Positions 1 to 7,169 of a DNA stretch of 12,949 bases are shown here, in pieces; within the stretch, counting starts at the first letter, position 1, and each line of letters begins with the position of its first letter. Under the pieces are notes generated by a model, which saw nothing but the letters and a program-made list of their open reading frames with translations, searched no databases and was not told the DNA's origin. The translations under genes and the position numbers were made by a program. The stretch comes from Ruminococcus sp. AF46-10NS (GTDB lineage Bacteria > Bacillota > Clostridia > Lachnospirales > Lachnospiraceae). The stretch is taken from positions 1-12,949 of the forward strand of contig NZ_QRNF01000064.1 of NCBI RefSeq assembly GCF_003474435.1, written 5' to 3'.

Positions 1-99
1 TATTTTCTGGTATTTTTATCTTAAATATGTTATAAAAGAAGTATAAGAAAACAGAATACATTTTTTCACTTCTGATTTAAAATAAAAGGGGGTTTTACT

Positions 100-687
100 A
101 TGGCTAAACGTATTATTACTATTAACCGTATGTTTGGAAGTAACGGACGCCTGATTGGCAAGACTCTGGCAGAGAAAATGGAGATTGGTTTTTATGATAA
201 GGAACTGATCGACCTGGCTGCGAAAAAAAATAATATTCCTTTTGACACTCTCGCAAAAGTAGATGAGAAGAAAGCCAGCCAGTGGGTTTTCCCGGTTGAC
301 AGTGAACTCCAGTTTACAGACAATTTTTCTTTTGTTCCTATGAATGATGTACTTTATGATCTGCAGAGAAAAATCATACTTTCGCTTCCTCAGAAGGAAG
401 ATTGTGTTATTGTGGGACGGTGTGCTACGAATATTCTGAAGGATAAGTCACTAAAGATTTTTATTCATGCTCCTTTTGAGGATAGAGTTCAGAATGTGAT
501 ACGCCGCACCGGACGCGAAGAAGCCAGTGCACGGAAACTTGTAAAAAAGATGGATAAAGAAAGACGAGCCTATTATGAATATTTTACTGATTCCAAGTGG
601 CTGGATATGACACAGTATGATCTGTGTCTGGACAGCAGCCGGTTTTCTATGGAGCAGATTGTAGAAATTGTGAAAGATTGTCTTTGA
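100..687 (+). CDS. Cytidylate kinase-like family protein
   Basis: This 195-residue cytosolic protein belongs to the cytidylate-kinase-like P-loop family (Cytidylate_kin2 type), common in Clostridia and often of unproven substrate. Residues 7-24 (TINRMFGSNGRLIGKTLA) form the modified P-loop, where relatives usually read S/GREFGSGGREIGKxLA. A second conserved strand reads VIVGRCATNIL near residue 105, and the lid-like segment has RRTGREEASARKLVKK followed by DKERRAYYEYFT. The C-terminal YDLCLDSSRF also fits the family. The length is close to the usual 190-210. The start is set by an AAAAGGGGG ribosome site at 84-92, 7 bp before ATG. By homology it transfers phosphate to a nucleoside monophosphate, but this subfamily differs from canonical Cmk, so a housekeeping CMP kinase role is not assured. 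It is the only + strand gene here and converges on the broken DUF362 gene. No convincing promoter was found in the 99 bp before it. Confidence 0.9.
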   Translation: MAKRIITINRMFGSNGRLIGKTLAEKMEIGFYDKELIDLAAKKNNIPFDTLAKVDEKKASQWVFPVDSELQFTDNFSFVPMNDVLYDLQRKIILSLPQKEDCVIVGRCATNILKDKSLKIFIHAPFEDRVQNVIRRTGREEASARKLVKKMDKERRAYYEYFTDSKWLDMTQYDLCLDSSRFSMEQIVEIVKDCL

Positions 688-692
688 TTTTT

Positions 693-718
693 AAAAAAAA
701 CTGGCTTTGAAAAGCTAG
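693..718 (-). terminator. Intrinsic terminator downstream of the DUF362 locus
   Basis: Read on the minus strand, a 7-bp stem (CTAGCTT pairing with AAGCCAG through one G-U) with a 4-nt loop is followed immediately by eight T residues (the A-run 693-700 on the + strand). This is a textbook Rho-independent terminator for transcription arriving from the right. On the + strand there is no T-run after the hairpin, so it is less convincing as a terminator of the kinase-like gene that ends at 687. Confidence 0.75.
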
Positions 719-725
719 GGAAACC

Positions 726-774
726 GTGGGGAGGGAAGGCACTCATAGTTGCGAGGGCCGTTTTCCCTCCCCAC
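726..774. repeat. Long GC-rich inverted repeat, possible dispersed element
   Basis: GTGGGGAGGGAA at 726-737 is an exact inverted match to TTCCCTCCCCAC at 763-774, a 12-bp perfect stem. Inside it, GGC (738-740) can pair with GCC (757-759) and CTC (742-744) with GAG (753-755), giving one long bulged hairpin. No T-run follows on either side, so it is not a standard terminator. The surrounding 719-845 is much richer in G and C than its flanks and carries no credible gene, which is typical of a short dispersed repeat sitting between convergent genes. Whether it recurs in the genome cannot be seen here. Confidence 0.6.
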
Positions 775-845
775 ACCCCTCCCTTCTGGCCACGCCGCTG
801 TTCTGCGTTTTGACTGTGTTAATTTTGCTGACAGGGCGATGGATT

Positions 846-1943
846 CTATTCCTCCTTACCCAGAATATACTCTTTCAAAAACTCATATATATCCTTTTCC
901 AACGGCGGACATCCCTCCACATGATGTCTGAATTTACACGTACAATGTCCTACCCCCAGTTCACCGTTTTGTCCACGATATCCCTGGCCTATACATATTT
1001 TCTCATGTAGTTTTTCAAAAAGTCCTTCTTCTTTCAGCATTTCCAGTGCAGGAATCAGGTAGCCGTAGCAGGCACTGCAAGATTCTACTTCTTCTACGGC
1101 ATCGGCCAGTTCTACAACCTTGCGGGATTTGGGCAGAATCTTTTCTGCTTCTTCCTGGCAGAAAAGGATCTTTGCTTTGCTGATATCCGAACAGCCAACC
1201 CCCAGTTCACCAGCCAGCTTTACATAAGGGACATCCTCCACCTGATAATGCATCATCTGCACACATAGGCATCCACAAGAACAGGATCGCAGGCAGCAAG
1301 AACACGGTTCATCACAACAGGATTGCCGCCATCCTCAAAATCCAGATCCCCGCAGATATTATCCACAACAATAAAATCCTGCCGGATCCCCATATTCAGA
1401 TGAGCGATTGGCTTATGAAGACCAAGAGAATGAAAACGCCTCTTCTCTTTATTGGGGATCAATCCCTTCATATTCTTTAAAGCACAGGTAATCTTAGTCT
1501 GGCAATGCCCTTTCAGCACCGGTACATTGATCAGAAAATCTATCTCCTTCACCCGTTCGCAGATATTCAGTTCCATACCGCCGCAGTCCACAGGAATACC
1601 CTTATCCTTCTGCATATCCCAGAACGGAACCTGATACTCCTCTTCAAGCCGGTCATATCCACACACTTCAAAAGCTTCCCTTGTCTTATCACCGACCCAG
1701 GAACCCTCCATCATCACAAGATCCGGAAACCATGCTCTTTCAGATATTCAATAATACCTGCAACCACCTCCGGATGTGTCGTTGCACCCCAGGAAGCCTC
1801 AGACGGCGAAACCAGATTCGGCTTGATTCCAATTTTTTTATCTCTGTCCTTTATATGGGACTTAAGATCCGTTCTCTCCAGAAGTTCCTTTGTCATTCGT
1901 TTATAATCTGTTCCAGATGTAATTAAAATCTGATTTTTTCCAT
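846..1943 (-). pseudogene. DUF362 family protein, frameshifted (three one-base losses)
   Basis: Three successive minus-strand reading frames encode consecutive parts of one DUF362-type protein: 1896-1714 (IGIKPNLVSPSEASWGATTH), 1717-1253 (INVPVLKGHCQTKITCALKN, NMKGLIPNKEKRRFHSLG) and 1262-846 (Cys-rich end with CSACYGYL, CTCKF and GCPP). Adding one A near 1722 restores FRNLVMMEGS; adding one base near 1259-1263 joins VDAYVC to QMMHYQ; and adding one A to the A-run at 1935-1940 extends the N-terminus to MEKNQILITSGTDYKRMTKE, starting at ATG 1943-1941 with an AAAGGAA ribosome site at 1954-1960. With these three changes the frame is 367 codons with TAG at 846-848. DUF362 proteins are often linked to Fe-S biology, and the C-terminal cysteines could bind a cluster, but the function is unknown. 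All three lesions are contractions of a base run, so sequencing error is an alternative, although the large neighbouring genes are intact. Confidence 0.8.
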
Positions 1944-1947
1944 AATA

Positions 1948-2052
1948 TCAGAATTCCTTTCTTCTCATAATCCGGATGCTGATAAAGCATGATATGCAGG
2001 ATGCAATACCAACCAATACAAAAAACACAGCTGCAGTCACAGCATTCTGCCA
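1948..2052 (-). pseudogene. C-terminal remnant of a membrane protein
   Basis: A 34-codon minus-strand frame, opened by a TAA at 2055-2053, reads WQNAVTAAVFFVLVGIASCI and continues through a second hydrophobic stretch to a basic end, IRIMRRKEF, and TGA (1950-1948). One hydrophobic helix followed by positive charges is typical of the cytoplasmic end of an inner-membrane protein. The stop lies 4 nt before the inferred DUF362 start, the spacing expected of two translationally linked genes. No ATG or ribosome site precedes the fragment, and the remaining sequence up to the esterase stop at 2103 is too short for a whole transporter. I read it as the tail of a deleted upstream gene. The family is not identifiable, and chance hydrophobic translation is possible. 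Confidence 0.35.
1954..1960 (-). promoter_or_regulatory. Ribosome site fixing the original DUF362 start
   Basis: AAAGGAA on the minus strand lies 10 bp before the ATG at 1943-1941. It supports the idea that the ancestral DUF362 protein began there rather than at the internal ATG at 1896, which has no comparable site. Confidence 0.45.
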
Positions 2053-2077
2053 TTATCTGCCCCGAATTTCAATTGAA

Positions 2078-2098
2078 CAGGAACAATAATGATTCCTG
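2078..2098 (-). terminator. Weak hairpin after the esterase gene
   Basis: CAGGAA and TTCCTG form a 6-bp perfect stem with a 9-nt loop just past the esterase stop. Only a short T-poor stretch follows, so it is at best a weak terminator or an RNA 3'-end stabiliser. Confidence 0.3.
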
Positions 2099-2102
2099 GA
2101 AA

Positions 2103-2945
2103 TTATACAGTCGCTCCACCCCACCACGGAAATTCGCGGTTCAGCCATTTTCCTGCCAGCTCGCTCCACGGCTCACAGGCTCTCACAATACCGCATCCGT
2201 TTTCATTGGCTGTCAGCTCACTTGCAAGTCCGAGACCATGAGATCCTTGCGGAAAAATATGATACTCCACAGGAATCCCTCTCTTATAAAGTGCCTGTAC
2301 AAACCGTAAAGTATTGTCAAGAAGCACTGTCTCATCTTCAAACGTATGCCAGATAAAAGTCTTCGGTGTATCCTCTGTAACCTGATATTCTAAAGACATT
2401 TTATCTTTCAGCTCTTCATATTTTTCTCCAAGAAGATTATGAAAGCTTTCCTGATGGCCGAACTCTCCGGACGTAATTACAGGATAATTGAGAATCATTC
2501 CATCAGGACGGATCATTTCATTATCAAAACCTGTGATTTCTTTTAACTCAGGAGTATTCCAGAACACCCCAAGAGATGCTGCCAGGTGTCCGCCTGCTGA
2601 AAATCCTGACACAATGATCTTATCTGTCTCAATATGCCATTTTTCACTGTTTTCCCTAAGAAGGGCCACTGTTTTTGCAAGCTGACGAAGAGCAGCTGGA
2701 TATCTGGCAGGTGCCACACTATAACGAAGCACCACTGCATGATAGCCCATGCTCATAAAACGAAGGGCAACGGCCTCCGCCTCCCTGTCAGAAGTCATTG
2801 CATAAGCCCCTCCCGGACAGATTACTATGGCCGGACGTTTCTGTCCTGGATACAATTCCACAGATTCCTGCCAAAAGTAAGTCTCGATCCATGCTTCATC
2901 GTAATCTTTTGTTTTCTCCTCAATGATGATTCTCTCATTTATCAT
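2103..2945 (-). CDS. Alpha/beta hydrolase, acetyl-esterase-like
   Basis: The 280-residue protein has the layout of the small serine esterases annotated as acetyl esterase, acetyl-xylan esterase or BD-FAE-like. The oxyanion-hole region is ICPGGAYAMTSDRE (residues 42-55), in place of the HGGG of lipases. The nucleophile elbow is GFSAGGH with Ser116. The likely catalytic acid is Asp204 in WHTFEDETV, and the catalytic His is His236 in FPQGSHGLGLA. There is no signal peptide or membrane segment, so it should act in the cytoplasm, probably deacylating imported oligosaccharides or small esters; the substrate is inferred from family habit only. The start ATG has AAAGGA at 2955-2960 about 9 bp upstream. 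No sugar-use genes lie nearby to narrow the substrate. A promoter with a consensus -10 lies about 250 bp upstream, leaving an unusually long leader. Confidence 0.9.
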   Translation of the reverse strand: MINERIIIEEKTKDYDEAWIETYFWQESVELYPGQKRPAIVICPGGAYAMTSDREAEAVALRFMSMGYHAVVLRYSVAPARYPAALRQLAKTVALLRENSEKWHIETDKIIVSGFSAGGHLAASLGVFWNTPELKEITGFDNEMIRPDGMILNYPVITSGEFGHQESFHNLLGEKYEELKDKMSLEYQVTEDTPKTFIWHTFEDETVLLDNTLRFVQALYKRGIPVEYHIFPQGSHGLGLASELTANENGCGIVRACEPWSELAGKWLNREFPWWGGATV

Positions 2946-2989
2946 TTTTTTCCATCCTTTCTGTTAGATCTCATATAAATATCGTAGCT

Positions 2990-3103
2990 TCAGTTTTCCC
3001 GGAAAGCATTTTCCACTTCCCTACAGAGAGCTTTCGGGTCTGTTAATTCACCTTTTACTCCGCTCCACCTGCTGTCCCTGACCAGTTGTGTCCGTGCCTC
3101 CAT
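2990..3103 (-). CDS. Possible small leader ORF or gene remnant (37 codons)
   Basis: Within the esterase leader a minus-strand frame from ATG 3103-3101 to TGA 2992-2990 encodes MEARTQLVRDSRWSGVKGEL followed by TDPKALCREVENAFREN. The frame stays open upstream of the ATG for about 14 more codons. The composition is balanced, charged and protein-like. No good ribosome site precedes the ATG, and I do not recognise the family. It could be a translated leader peptide, the tail of a lost gene, or a chance open frame. Confidence 0.22.
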   Translation of the reverse strand: MEARTQLVRDSRWSGVKGELTDPKALCREVENAFREN

Positions 3104-3190
3104 TATTACATGTATCGTTAACACTGTAGGAAGGTTTTCCCTGCATCAGATAATCTGTTCAGCTTTCTCAAAGCAAACTCATTTTGTCTA

Positions 3191-3219
3191 ATTATACTCT
3201 TCTCTATAATAAAAAGCAA
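3191..3219 (-). promoter_or_regulatory. SigA-type promoter upstream of the esterase
   Basis: On the minus strand, TTGCTT (3214-3219) is separated by 17 bp from a perfect TATAAT (3191-3196). Transcription would start near 3184 and run through a leader of about 240 nt into the esterase gene. The -35 abuts the T-run of the thrH terminator. Confidence 0.65.
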
Positions 3220-3272
3220 AAAAAACAGACAGAAAACCAACATATTTATATTGTTTGTTGATCATCTGCCCG
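3218..3272 (-). terminator. Intrinsic terminator of thrH
   Basis: On the minus strand CGGGCAG (3266-3272) pairs with CTGTCTG (3226-3232) through 7 bp including two G-U pairs. Inside lies a second stem, CAACA/TGTTG. Eight T residues follow directly (3218-3225). It sits about 30 nt past the thrH stop. Confidence 0.7.
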
Positions 3273-3302
3273 TTTTGGTACTGTTTTAATATTCTGAAAT
3301 TG

Positions 3303-3905
3303 TTATTTCATGGCTTTTTTAATCGCAGCAAGTAATTCATCATACTCTTCGTATGCCGGGATATCCGGATTATCTGCCTTGATCTGTTCTGTACTTCGGA
3401 AAAGGAATCCTGCCTTGCTTGCTTTGATCATTCCAAGATCATTATAGGAATCTCCGCTTGCAATAGTCTCAAATCCCATGGACTGCAGCGCTTTCACAGT
3501 GGTAAGTTTGGACTGCTCACATCTCATCCTGAATCCTGTGATCTCACCGTCCTCTGCTACTTCAAGGGTGTTGCAGAAAAGTGTCGGCCAGCCCAACTTC
3601 TCCATCAAAGGAGTTGCAAACTGCGTAAATGTATCACTGATGAGGATCACCTGAGAAAAAGTTCTCAGCTCATCCAGAAATTTCTTTGCTCCCGGAAGAG
3701 GATCGATCTTTGCAATAGTCTTCTGGATCTCTTTCAGTCCAAGTCCGTGCTCTTTGAGAACACTAAGCCGCCAGTTCATCAGTTTATCATAATCCGGCTC
3801 ATCACGGGTCGTTTTCTTCAGCTCCGGAATTCCGCTTGCCTCAGCAAAAGCAATCCAGATCTCCGGTACCAGTACACCTTCTACATCCAGACATGTAATA
3901 TACAT
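3303..3905 (-). CDS. thrH: Bifunctional phosphoserine phosphatase/homoserine phosphotransferase ThrH
   Basis: The 200-residue cytosolic HAD-superfamily protein matches the ThrH family along its length. Motif I is CLDVEGVLVPEIWIAFAE, with nucleophile Asp7 and Glu9 where most HAD phosphatases have a second Asp; this D-x-E-G form and the following VPEIWIAFAE are ThrH hallmarks. The cap has TTRDEPDYDKLM. Motif II is LISDTF with Ser90, the motif II/III lysine is probably Lys133, and motif III is GDSYND (151-156) with Asp152 and Asp156. Characterised ThrH dephosphorylates phosphoserine and can pass the phosphate to homoserine, linking serine and threonine synthesis. A perfect AGGAGG (3913-3918) 7 bp before ATG fixes the start. 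It has its own promoter and terminator, so it is probably mostly monocistronic. The upstream neighbour is an amino-acid symporter, a compatible metabolic context but not proof of co-regulation. Confidence 0.93.
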   Translation of the reverse strand: MYITCLDVEGVLVPEIWIAFAEASGIPELKKTTRDEPDYDKLMNWRLSVLKEHGLGLKEIQKTIAKIDPLPGAKKFLDELRTFSQVILISDTFTQFATPLMEKLGWPTLFCNTLEVAEDGEITGFRMRCEQSKLTTVKALQSMGFETIASGDSYNDLGMIKASKAGFLFRSTEQIKADNPDIPAYEEYDELLAAIKKAMK

Positions 3906-3995
3906 TTTTTATCCTCCTCGTAAAAACGTGCCTCCTGCATTTGTATATTTCCGTACACCCAGGGACACTTTATTCTTTTATTGCTTTACCTTGAT

Positions 3996-4024
3996 ATATT
4001 ACCATATGTTTTCCTGTTCTGCAA
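3996..4024 (-). promoter_or_regulatory. Promoter of thrH
   Basis: On the minus strand TTGCAG (4019-4024) and TAATAT (3996-4001) are separated by 17 bp, about 90 bp before the thrH start. A small CAGTT/AACTG hairpin lies just upstream of the -35. I see no clear terminator between the symporter stop at 4117 and this point, so read-through into thrH is also possible. Confidence 0.55.
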
Positions 4025-4116
4025 ACAGTTTTCAGGCGAACTGCGACCTTTTTTACTGTCACAGTCCACCAGAAAATCTCAGACTTTTTTAATTTTTTTC
4101 TCTTCTTCGTAGTTCT

Positions 4117-5475
4117 TCAGTTCCCTGATGGCTTTTCCCCCAAGAGGTATAACATGAAGATATTAAAGATGGTCATAAGGCCGATTCCCACATCTCCAAG
4201 ATCCCATACAAACGTATAGGCTGCGATTCCCCCGATAAATAACATCACAAGGGCAATAATCTTATATCCGGTCTGAGATGCCCAGTTGTCACCAAACAGA
4301 TAGGCCACATTGCTTCTGGCATAGAACAGGATTCCCAGAAAGGTGGAAAAACTGAACATAAAGAGCGTAGCTGCAATAAAAATCACACCAAATTCGCCAA
4401 GATGATAGCGCATGGCTGTCTGGAGAAGTTCCATTCCGTAAAGTCCGCTTACCAGATCTTCCGGTGCCAGAAGCATGATCATGGCTGTGCAGCTGCAGAT
4501 TACGATGGTATCCACAAAAACTCCAAGTGCCTGGACAAATCCCGCTTTCACCGGCTGATCACACTCTGCTGCCGCTGCTGCGCATGGCGCAGATCCACTT
4601 CCTGCCTCATTGGAAAACAGACCTCTTTTTACTCCGTTCATCAGTACTGCTCCAAAGCCTCCGGCTGCTACCTGGCGGATTCCGAATGCTTCCTCAAAAA
4701 TTCTTTTAAATACTCCCGGCATACTTCCAAGGTTCATTGCAATGATAAACAAAGTGATCGCAAAATAACAGACAGCCATTACCGGGACAAGAAAATCCAG
4801 CACTTTAACTGTTGCATTCTTCCGAAGAACGATCACTGCTGCCACTGCTACCAATACGATAGTTGTATATAATGGTGGAATATTAAAGGCATTCTCAAAG
4901 GATGCAGTGACGGAATTACTGATCACCTGGCTGATTCCGCACCAGCAGATCAGGCCTGAAATTGCAAACAATACGGAAAGCAGAACTTTTTTTCGTTTTC
5001 TGCCCTGTTTTTCTTCCCAGTAATGGTGGATATAGTAGGCAGGACCGCCTCTGTAGCCACCGTAAAGAGGATCTTTTTCCTTATAGATCTGTGCAAGGGT
5101 TGCCTCAATAAATGCTGTGGATGATCCGATCAATGCCAGAACCCACATCCAGAATATGGCTCCTGCGCCGCCCGCTGAAATAGCTGCCACTACACCCACC
5201 AGGTTGCCCATTCCCACACGGGTTGCCGTTGATACGATCAGTGTCTGAAATGCGGAAAGATTGTTCTTGTCACTTTTTTTCTCCACAAGTGCATGTACCA
5301 TATCCGGGAACATCCGGACAGGCAGAAATCTTGTCCGGATGGTAAAATAAATTCCGGCCGGAACCAGCAGTATGATAATCAGAGATATCCCCAGACTGCT
5401 TCCTCCAGGAAGAGGGATCTTAACCAGGTCTCCCCACAGAAAAGAATACATCTTTTCGATCAGTGTTACTATCAT
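4117..5475 (-). CDS. Sodium:alanine/glycine symporter (AGCS family)
   Basis: The 452-residue integral membrane protein is a typical AGCS carrier, which takes up alanine, glycine or related amino acids with Na+. The family signature is at residues 281-303, GVKRGLFSNEAGSGSAPCAA and onward, where relatives read GVxRGxFSNEAGxGSAPxAAAAA. Further conserved blocks are RVGMGNLVGVVAAISAGGAG (86-105), GAIFWMWVLALIG and GGYRGGPAYYI (139-149). About ten or eleven hydrophobic segments can be traced, and the length is normal. The ATG at 5475-5473 is preceded by AAAGGAA at about 10 bp. A 7-bp hairpin (CAATCAC/GTGATTG, 5495-5514) lies directly upstream of the ribosome site and could modulate translation. The exact substrate cannot be read from the sequence, and the gene names alsT/dagA/agcS are not distinguishable. 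A promoter with 18-bp spacing lies about 75 bp upstream. Confidence 0.93.
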   Translation of the reverse strand: MIVTLIEKMYSFLWGDLVKIPLPGGSSLGISLIIILLVPAGIYFTIRTRFLPVRMFPDMVHALVEKKSDKNNLSAFQTLIVSTATRVGMGNLVGVVAAISAGGAGAIFWMWVLALIGSSTAFIEATLAQIYKEKDPLYGGYRGGPAYYIHHYWEEKQGRKRKKVLLSVLFAISGLICWCGISQVISNSVTASFENAFNIPPLYTTIVLVAVAAVIVLRKNATVKVLDFLVPVMAVCYFAITLFIIAMNLGSMPGVFKRIFEEAFGIRQVAAGGFGAVLMNGVKRGLFSNEAGSGSAPCAAAAAECDQPVKAGFVQALGVFVDTIVICSCTAMIMLLAPEDLVSGLYGMELLQTAMRYHLGEFGVIFIAATLFMFSFSTFLGILFYARSNVAYLFGDNWASQTGYKIIALVMLFIGGIAAYTFVWDLGDVGIGLMTIFNIFMLYLLGEKPSGN

Positions 5476-5494
5476 GTTTTATTTTTCCTTTCCC

Positions 5495-5514
5495 CAATCA
5501 CCCCATTGTGATTG
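5495..5514 (-). promoter_or_regulatory. Hairpin beside the symporter ribosome site
   Basis: CAATCAC and GTGATTG form a perfect 7-bp stem with a 6-nt loop, ending a few bases before the G/A-rich ribosome site of the AGCS gene. Its position suggests an effect on translation or mRNA stability; no known riboswitch motif is visible. Confidence 0.35.
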
Positions 5515-5549
5515 TTAATTTGTTTTTTGACGTTTTATTCTGTCTTATT

Positions 5550-5579
5550 ATTTTACCCGTTAAACAGGCATTTCTGCAA
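5550..5579 (-). promoter_or_regulatory. Promoter of the AGCS symporter
   Basis: On the minus strand TTGCAG (5574-5579) is followed after 18 bp by TAAAAT (5550-5555). Two direct copies of TTAAACAG on the + strand (5560-5567 and 5584-5591, 24 bp apart) flank the -35 and might be a regulator site. The second copy overlaps the palindrome GTTTAAAC. Confidence 0.5.
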
Positions 5580-5633
5580 CAGTTTAAACAGTCAAAGCAT
5601 GTGTTCTATTATAGTTGTTTTTTCACTTTATGT

Positions 5634-5668
5634 AAAGAAAAATTCCGAATCTTTCGACCCGGAATTTT
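5634..5668 (-). terminator. Intrinsic terminator of mgtE
   Basis: On the minus strand AAAATTCCG (5660-5668) pairs perfectly with CGGAATTTT (5639-5647). The stem extends through GGTC/GATT to a GAAA tetraloop, and a T-run (TTTTTCTTT) follows. It lies about 40 nt past the mgtE stop codon. Confidence 0.9.
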
Positions 5669-5705
5669 CTTTTTATATTTCCTGCAGACACTTCACAATT
5701 CTGCT

Positions 5706-7100
5706 TCATCCTGCAAGATGGAACATCTCGATCAGGAAAATCCAGCTCATTCCATAGTATGCTACAACTGCTACAAGGTCGTTTACTGTTGTGATCAACG
5801 GACCGGATGCTACCGCAGGGTCCACACCAACTTTTTTGAAAAACAGCGGTATGCAGGTTCCCACTGCACTGGATACCAGCATGGCCACCAGCAGGGATAA
5901 TCCGATACAGCCGGATACCGCATAGGCAAATACGAGTGTTTTTCCTTTAAATAAGAAAATATACAATCCGATCAGTACAAAAGACAGAATACCGAGCAGA
6001 CCACCGTTGCAAAGACCGATCCGCATTTCCTTCAGCACAAGCTCTGCTTTCTGTCTTCCCGTCAGCGTCTCATCCATCAGTACACGGATGGTTACAGCCA
6101 GGGACTGGGTTCCAACATTTCCTGCCATATCCAGGATCAGAGACTGGAAGCACATGATGATCGGCAGACAGGTAACTACTTTTTCAAACATTCCCACAAC
6201 AGAAGATACCAGCATACCAAGGCCCAGAAGAACGATCAGCCAGGGCATTCTTTTTTTCATGCTTTCAAAAAGAGGTTCTTTCAGATCTTCCTCTGCAGTC
6301 AGACCGGCCAGCTTTGCATAATCCTCTCCCATCTCATCATCTACCAGATCGATGATCCCTGCGGATGTGATCACTCCAAGGAAACGATTGTCATCGTCCA
6401 GCACAGGAATGGAATCTTCGGAATAATCCTTCAGTCGTTCCATACAGTCGTCGATCTGCTCAGTACCATACACATATGGATAGGAAGTTACGATCAGCTC
6501 TTCCATAGGGTGGTCCTGTCTTGCTGTGATCAGATCCTTCAGATCCAGGGCTCCATAAAACTCCCCTCTGTCCGTCACTGCAAAGATCGTAGAAATATTA
6601 TCATTATCTGCCGCCTGAGAAACCAGCTCACTCATGGCCTGCTTTACGGTCAGGTTTTCACGGATCACAATGCAGTTCGTTGTCATTCTGCTTCCGATCT
6701 CATCCTCATCAAAGGAGCGGATCATTTCGATATCTTTCCGCACCTGTTCATCCAGAAGCTGGATCAGAAGCTTGCGTTTTTCTTTATCGATCTGCTTTAA
6801 AACATCTGCCAGGGCATCGGTTTCCATTTTGGAAAGAATGGCTGCCGCTTTTTTAACATCCATCTCCTCCAGATATTTTACAGTTTCTTCTTCCTCCAGA
6901 TACTCAAAAACATCTGCCAGCATACTGCTTTCCAGGATACGGTATAGTCTGCTGCGCTCCGCAGTGCTTAATTCTCTTAATACTTCCGCCAGATCGTTTT
7001 CGTGGAAATCCTGCAGCCTTTCACTTAAAACTGCCGGAGAAACACTGCTTCGGATCAGACTCAGAATATCTTTTGAAAAATCCTGATTTCTTTTTGTCAT
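5706..7100 (-). CDS. mgtE: MgtE-family magnesium transporter
   Basis: The 464-residue protein has the full MgtE architecture: an N-terminal alpha-helical domain (about 1-135) rich in acidic repeats such as MLADVFEYLEEEETVKYLEE, a tandem CBS pair (about 136-255), a plug helix, and five membrane segments from about 286 on. The membrane part keeps the family blocks LILDMAGNVGTQSLAVTIR (321-339) and SGPLITTVNDLVAVVAYYG (432-450). Asp441 corresponds to the pore aspartate that selects Mg2+ in characterised MgtE. It acts as a homodimeric Mg2+ channel gated by Mg2+ binding at the cytosolic domains. The frame is open to 7304, but the extra 68 codons have no MgtE similarity, whereas a perfect AGGAGG at 7109-7114 points to ATG 7100-7098. 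The gene ends in a strong terminator. The long leader upstream holds several hairpins and may control expression. Confidence 0.93.
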   Translation of the reverse strand: MTKRNQDFSKDILSLIRSSVSPAVLSERLQDFHENDLAEVLRELSTAERSRLYRILESSMLADVFEYLEEEETVKYLEEMDVKKAAAILSKMETDALADVLKQIDKEKRKLLIQLLDEQVRKDIEMIRSFDEDEIGSRMTTNCIVIRENLTVKQAMSELVSQAADNDNISTIFAVTDRGEFYGALDLKDLITARQDHPMEELIVTSYPYVYGTEQIDDCMERLKDYSEDSIPVLDDDNRFLGVITSAGIIDLVDDEMGEDYAKLAGLTAEEDLKEPLFESMKKRMPWLIVLLGLGMLVSSVVGMFEKVVTCLPIIMCFQSLILDMAGNVGTQSLAVTIRVLMDETLTGRQKAELVLKEMRIGLCNGGLLGILSFVLIGLYIFLFKGKTLVFAYAVSGCIGLSLLVAMLVSSAVGTCIPLFFKKVGVDPAVASGPLITTVNDLVAVVAYYGMSWIFLIEMFHLAG

Positions 7101-7108
7101 TTTCTCAT

Positions 7109-7114
7109 CCTCCT
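7109..7114 (-). promoter_or_regulatory. Ribosome site deciding the mgtE start
   Basis: AGGAGG on the minus strand lies 8 bp before ATG 7100-7098. It argues for the 464-residue form and against initiation at 7304. Confidence 0.85.
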
Positions 7115-7143
7115 CACATAGTATCGCACAAAATACGCACACC

Positions 7144-7169
7144 AAAAACAGACATGTTAAAGCATGTCT
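7144..7169 (-). terminator. Terminator-like hairpin in the mgtE leader
   Basis: On the minus strand AGACATG (7163-7169) pairs perfectly with CATGTCT (7150-7156) over a 6-nt loop, then G and five T residues (7144-7148). It ends about 30 nt before the mgtE ribosome site. The upstream segment CAGACA (7176-7181) could instead pair with TGTCTG in the 3' arm, an arrangement reminiscent of a terminator/antiterminator switch. The T-run is short, so strength is uncertain. Confidence 0.5.

Larger units (their letters stand above)
2946..3302. other. 357-bp spacer between thrH and the esterase
   Basis: The spacer holds the thrH terminator (3218-3272), a minus-strand promoter (3191-3219) and a possible 37-codon frame (2990-3103). 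I see no tRNA, no T-box AGGGTGG(T)ACCGCG signature and no riboswitch class that I can name in the roughly 240-nt leader. Confidence 0.6.

Noticed and set aside
1..99. Promoter of the kinase-like gene
   Set aside because: TATAAA at 31-36 and TATAAG at 42-47 have no acceptable -35 at proper spacing; the sequence is simply A/T-rich.
726..1010. Plus-strand open frame over the GC-rich repeat and the end of the DUF362 gene
   Set aside because: It runs antisense to clear DUF362 coding sequence and over an inverted repeat; the product is not protein-like in its first part.
2946..3190. T-box leader upstream of the esterase
   Set aside because: There is no AGGGTGG(T)ACCGCG-like block or terminator/antiterminator pair next to the gene.
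4402..4872. 156-codon plus-strand open frame
   Set aside because: It lies antisense inside the AGCS symporter gene, is Cys/His-rich and has no family resemblance.
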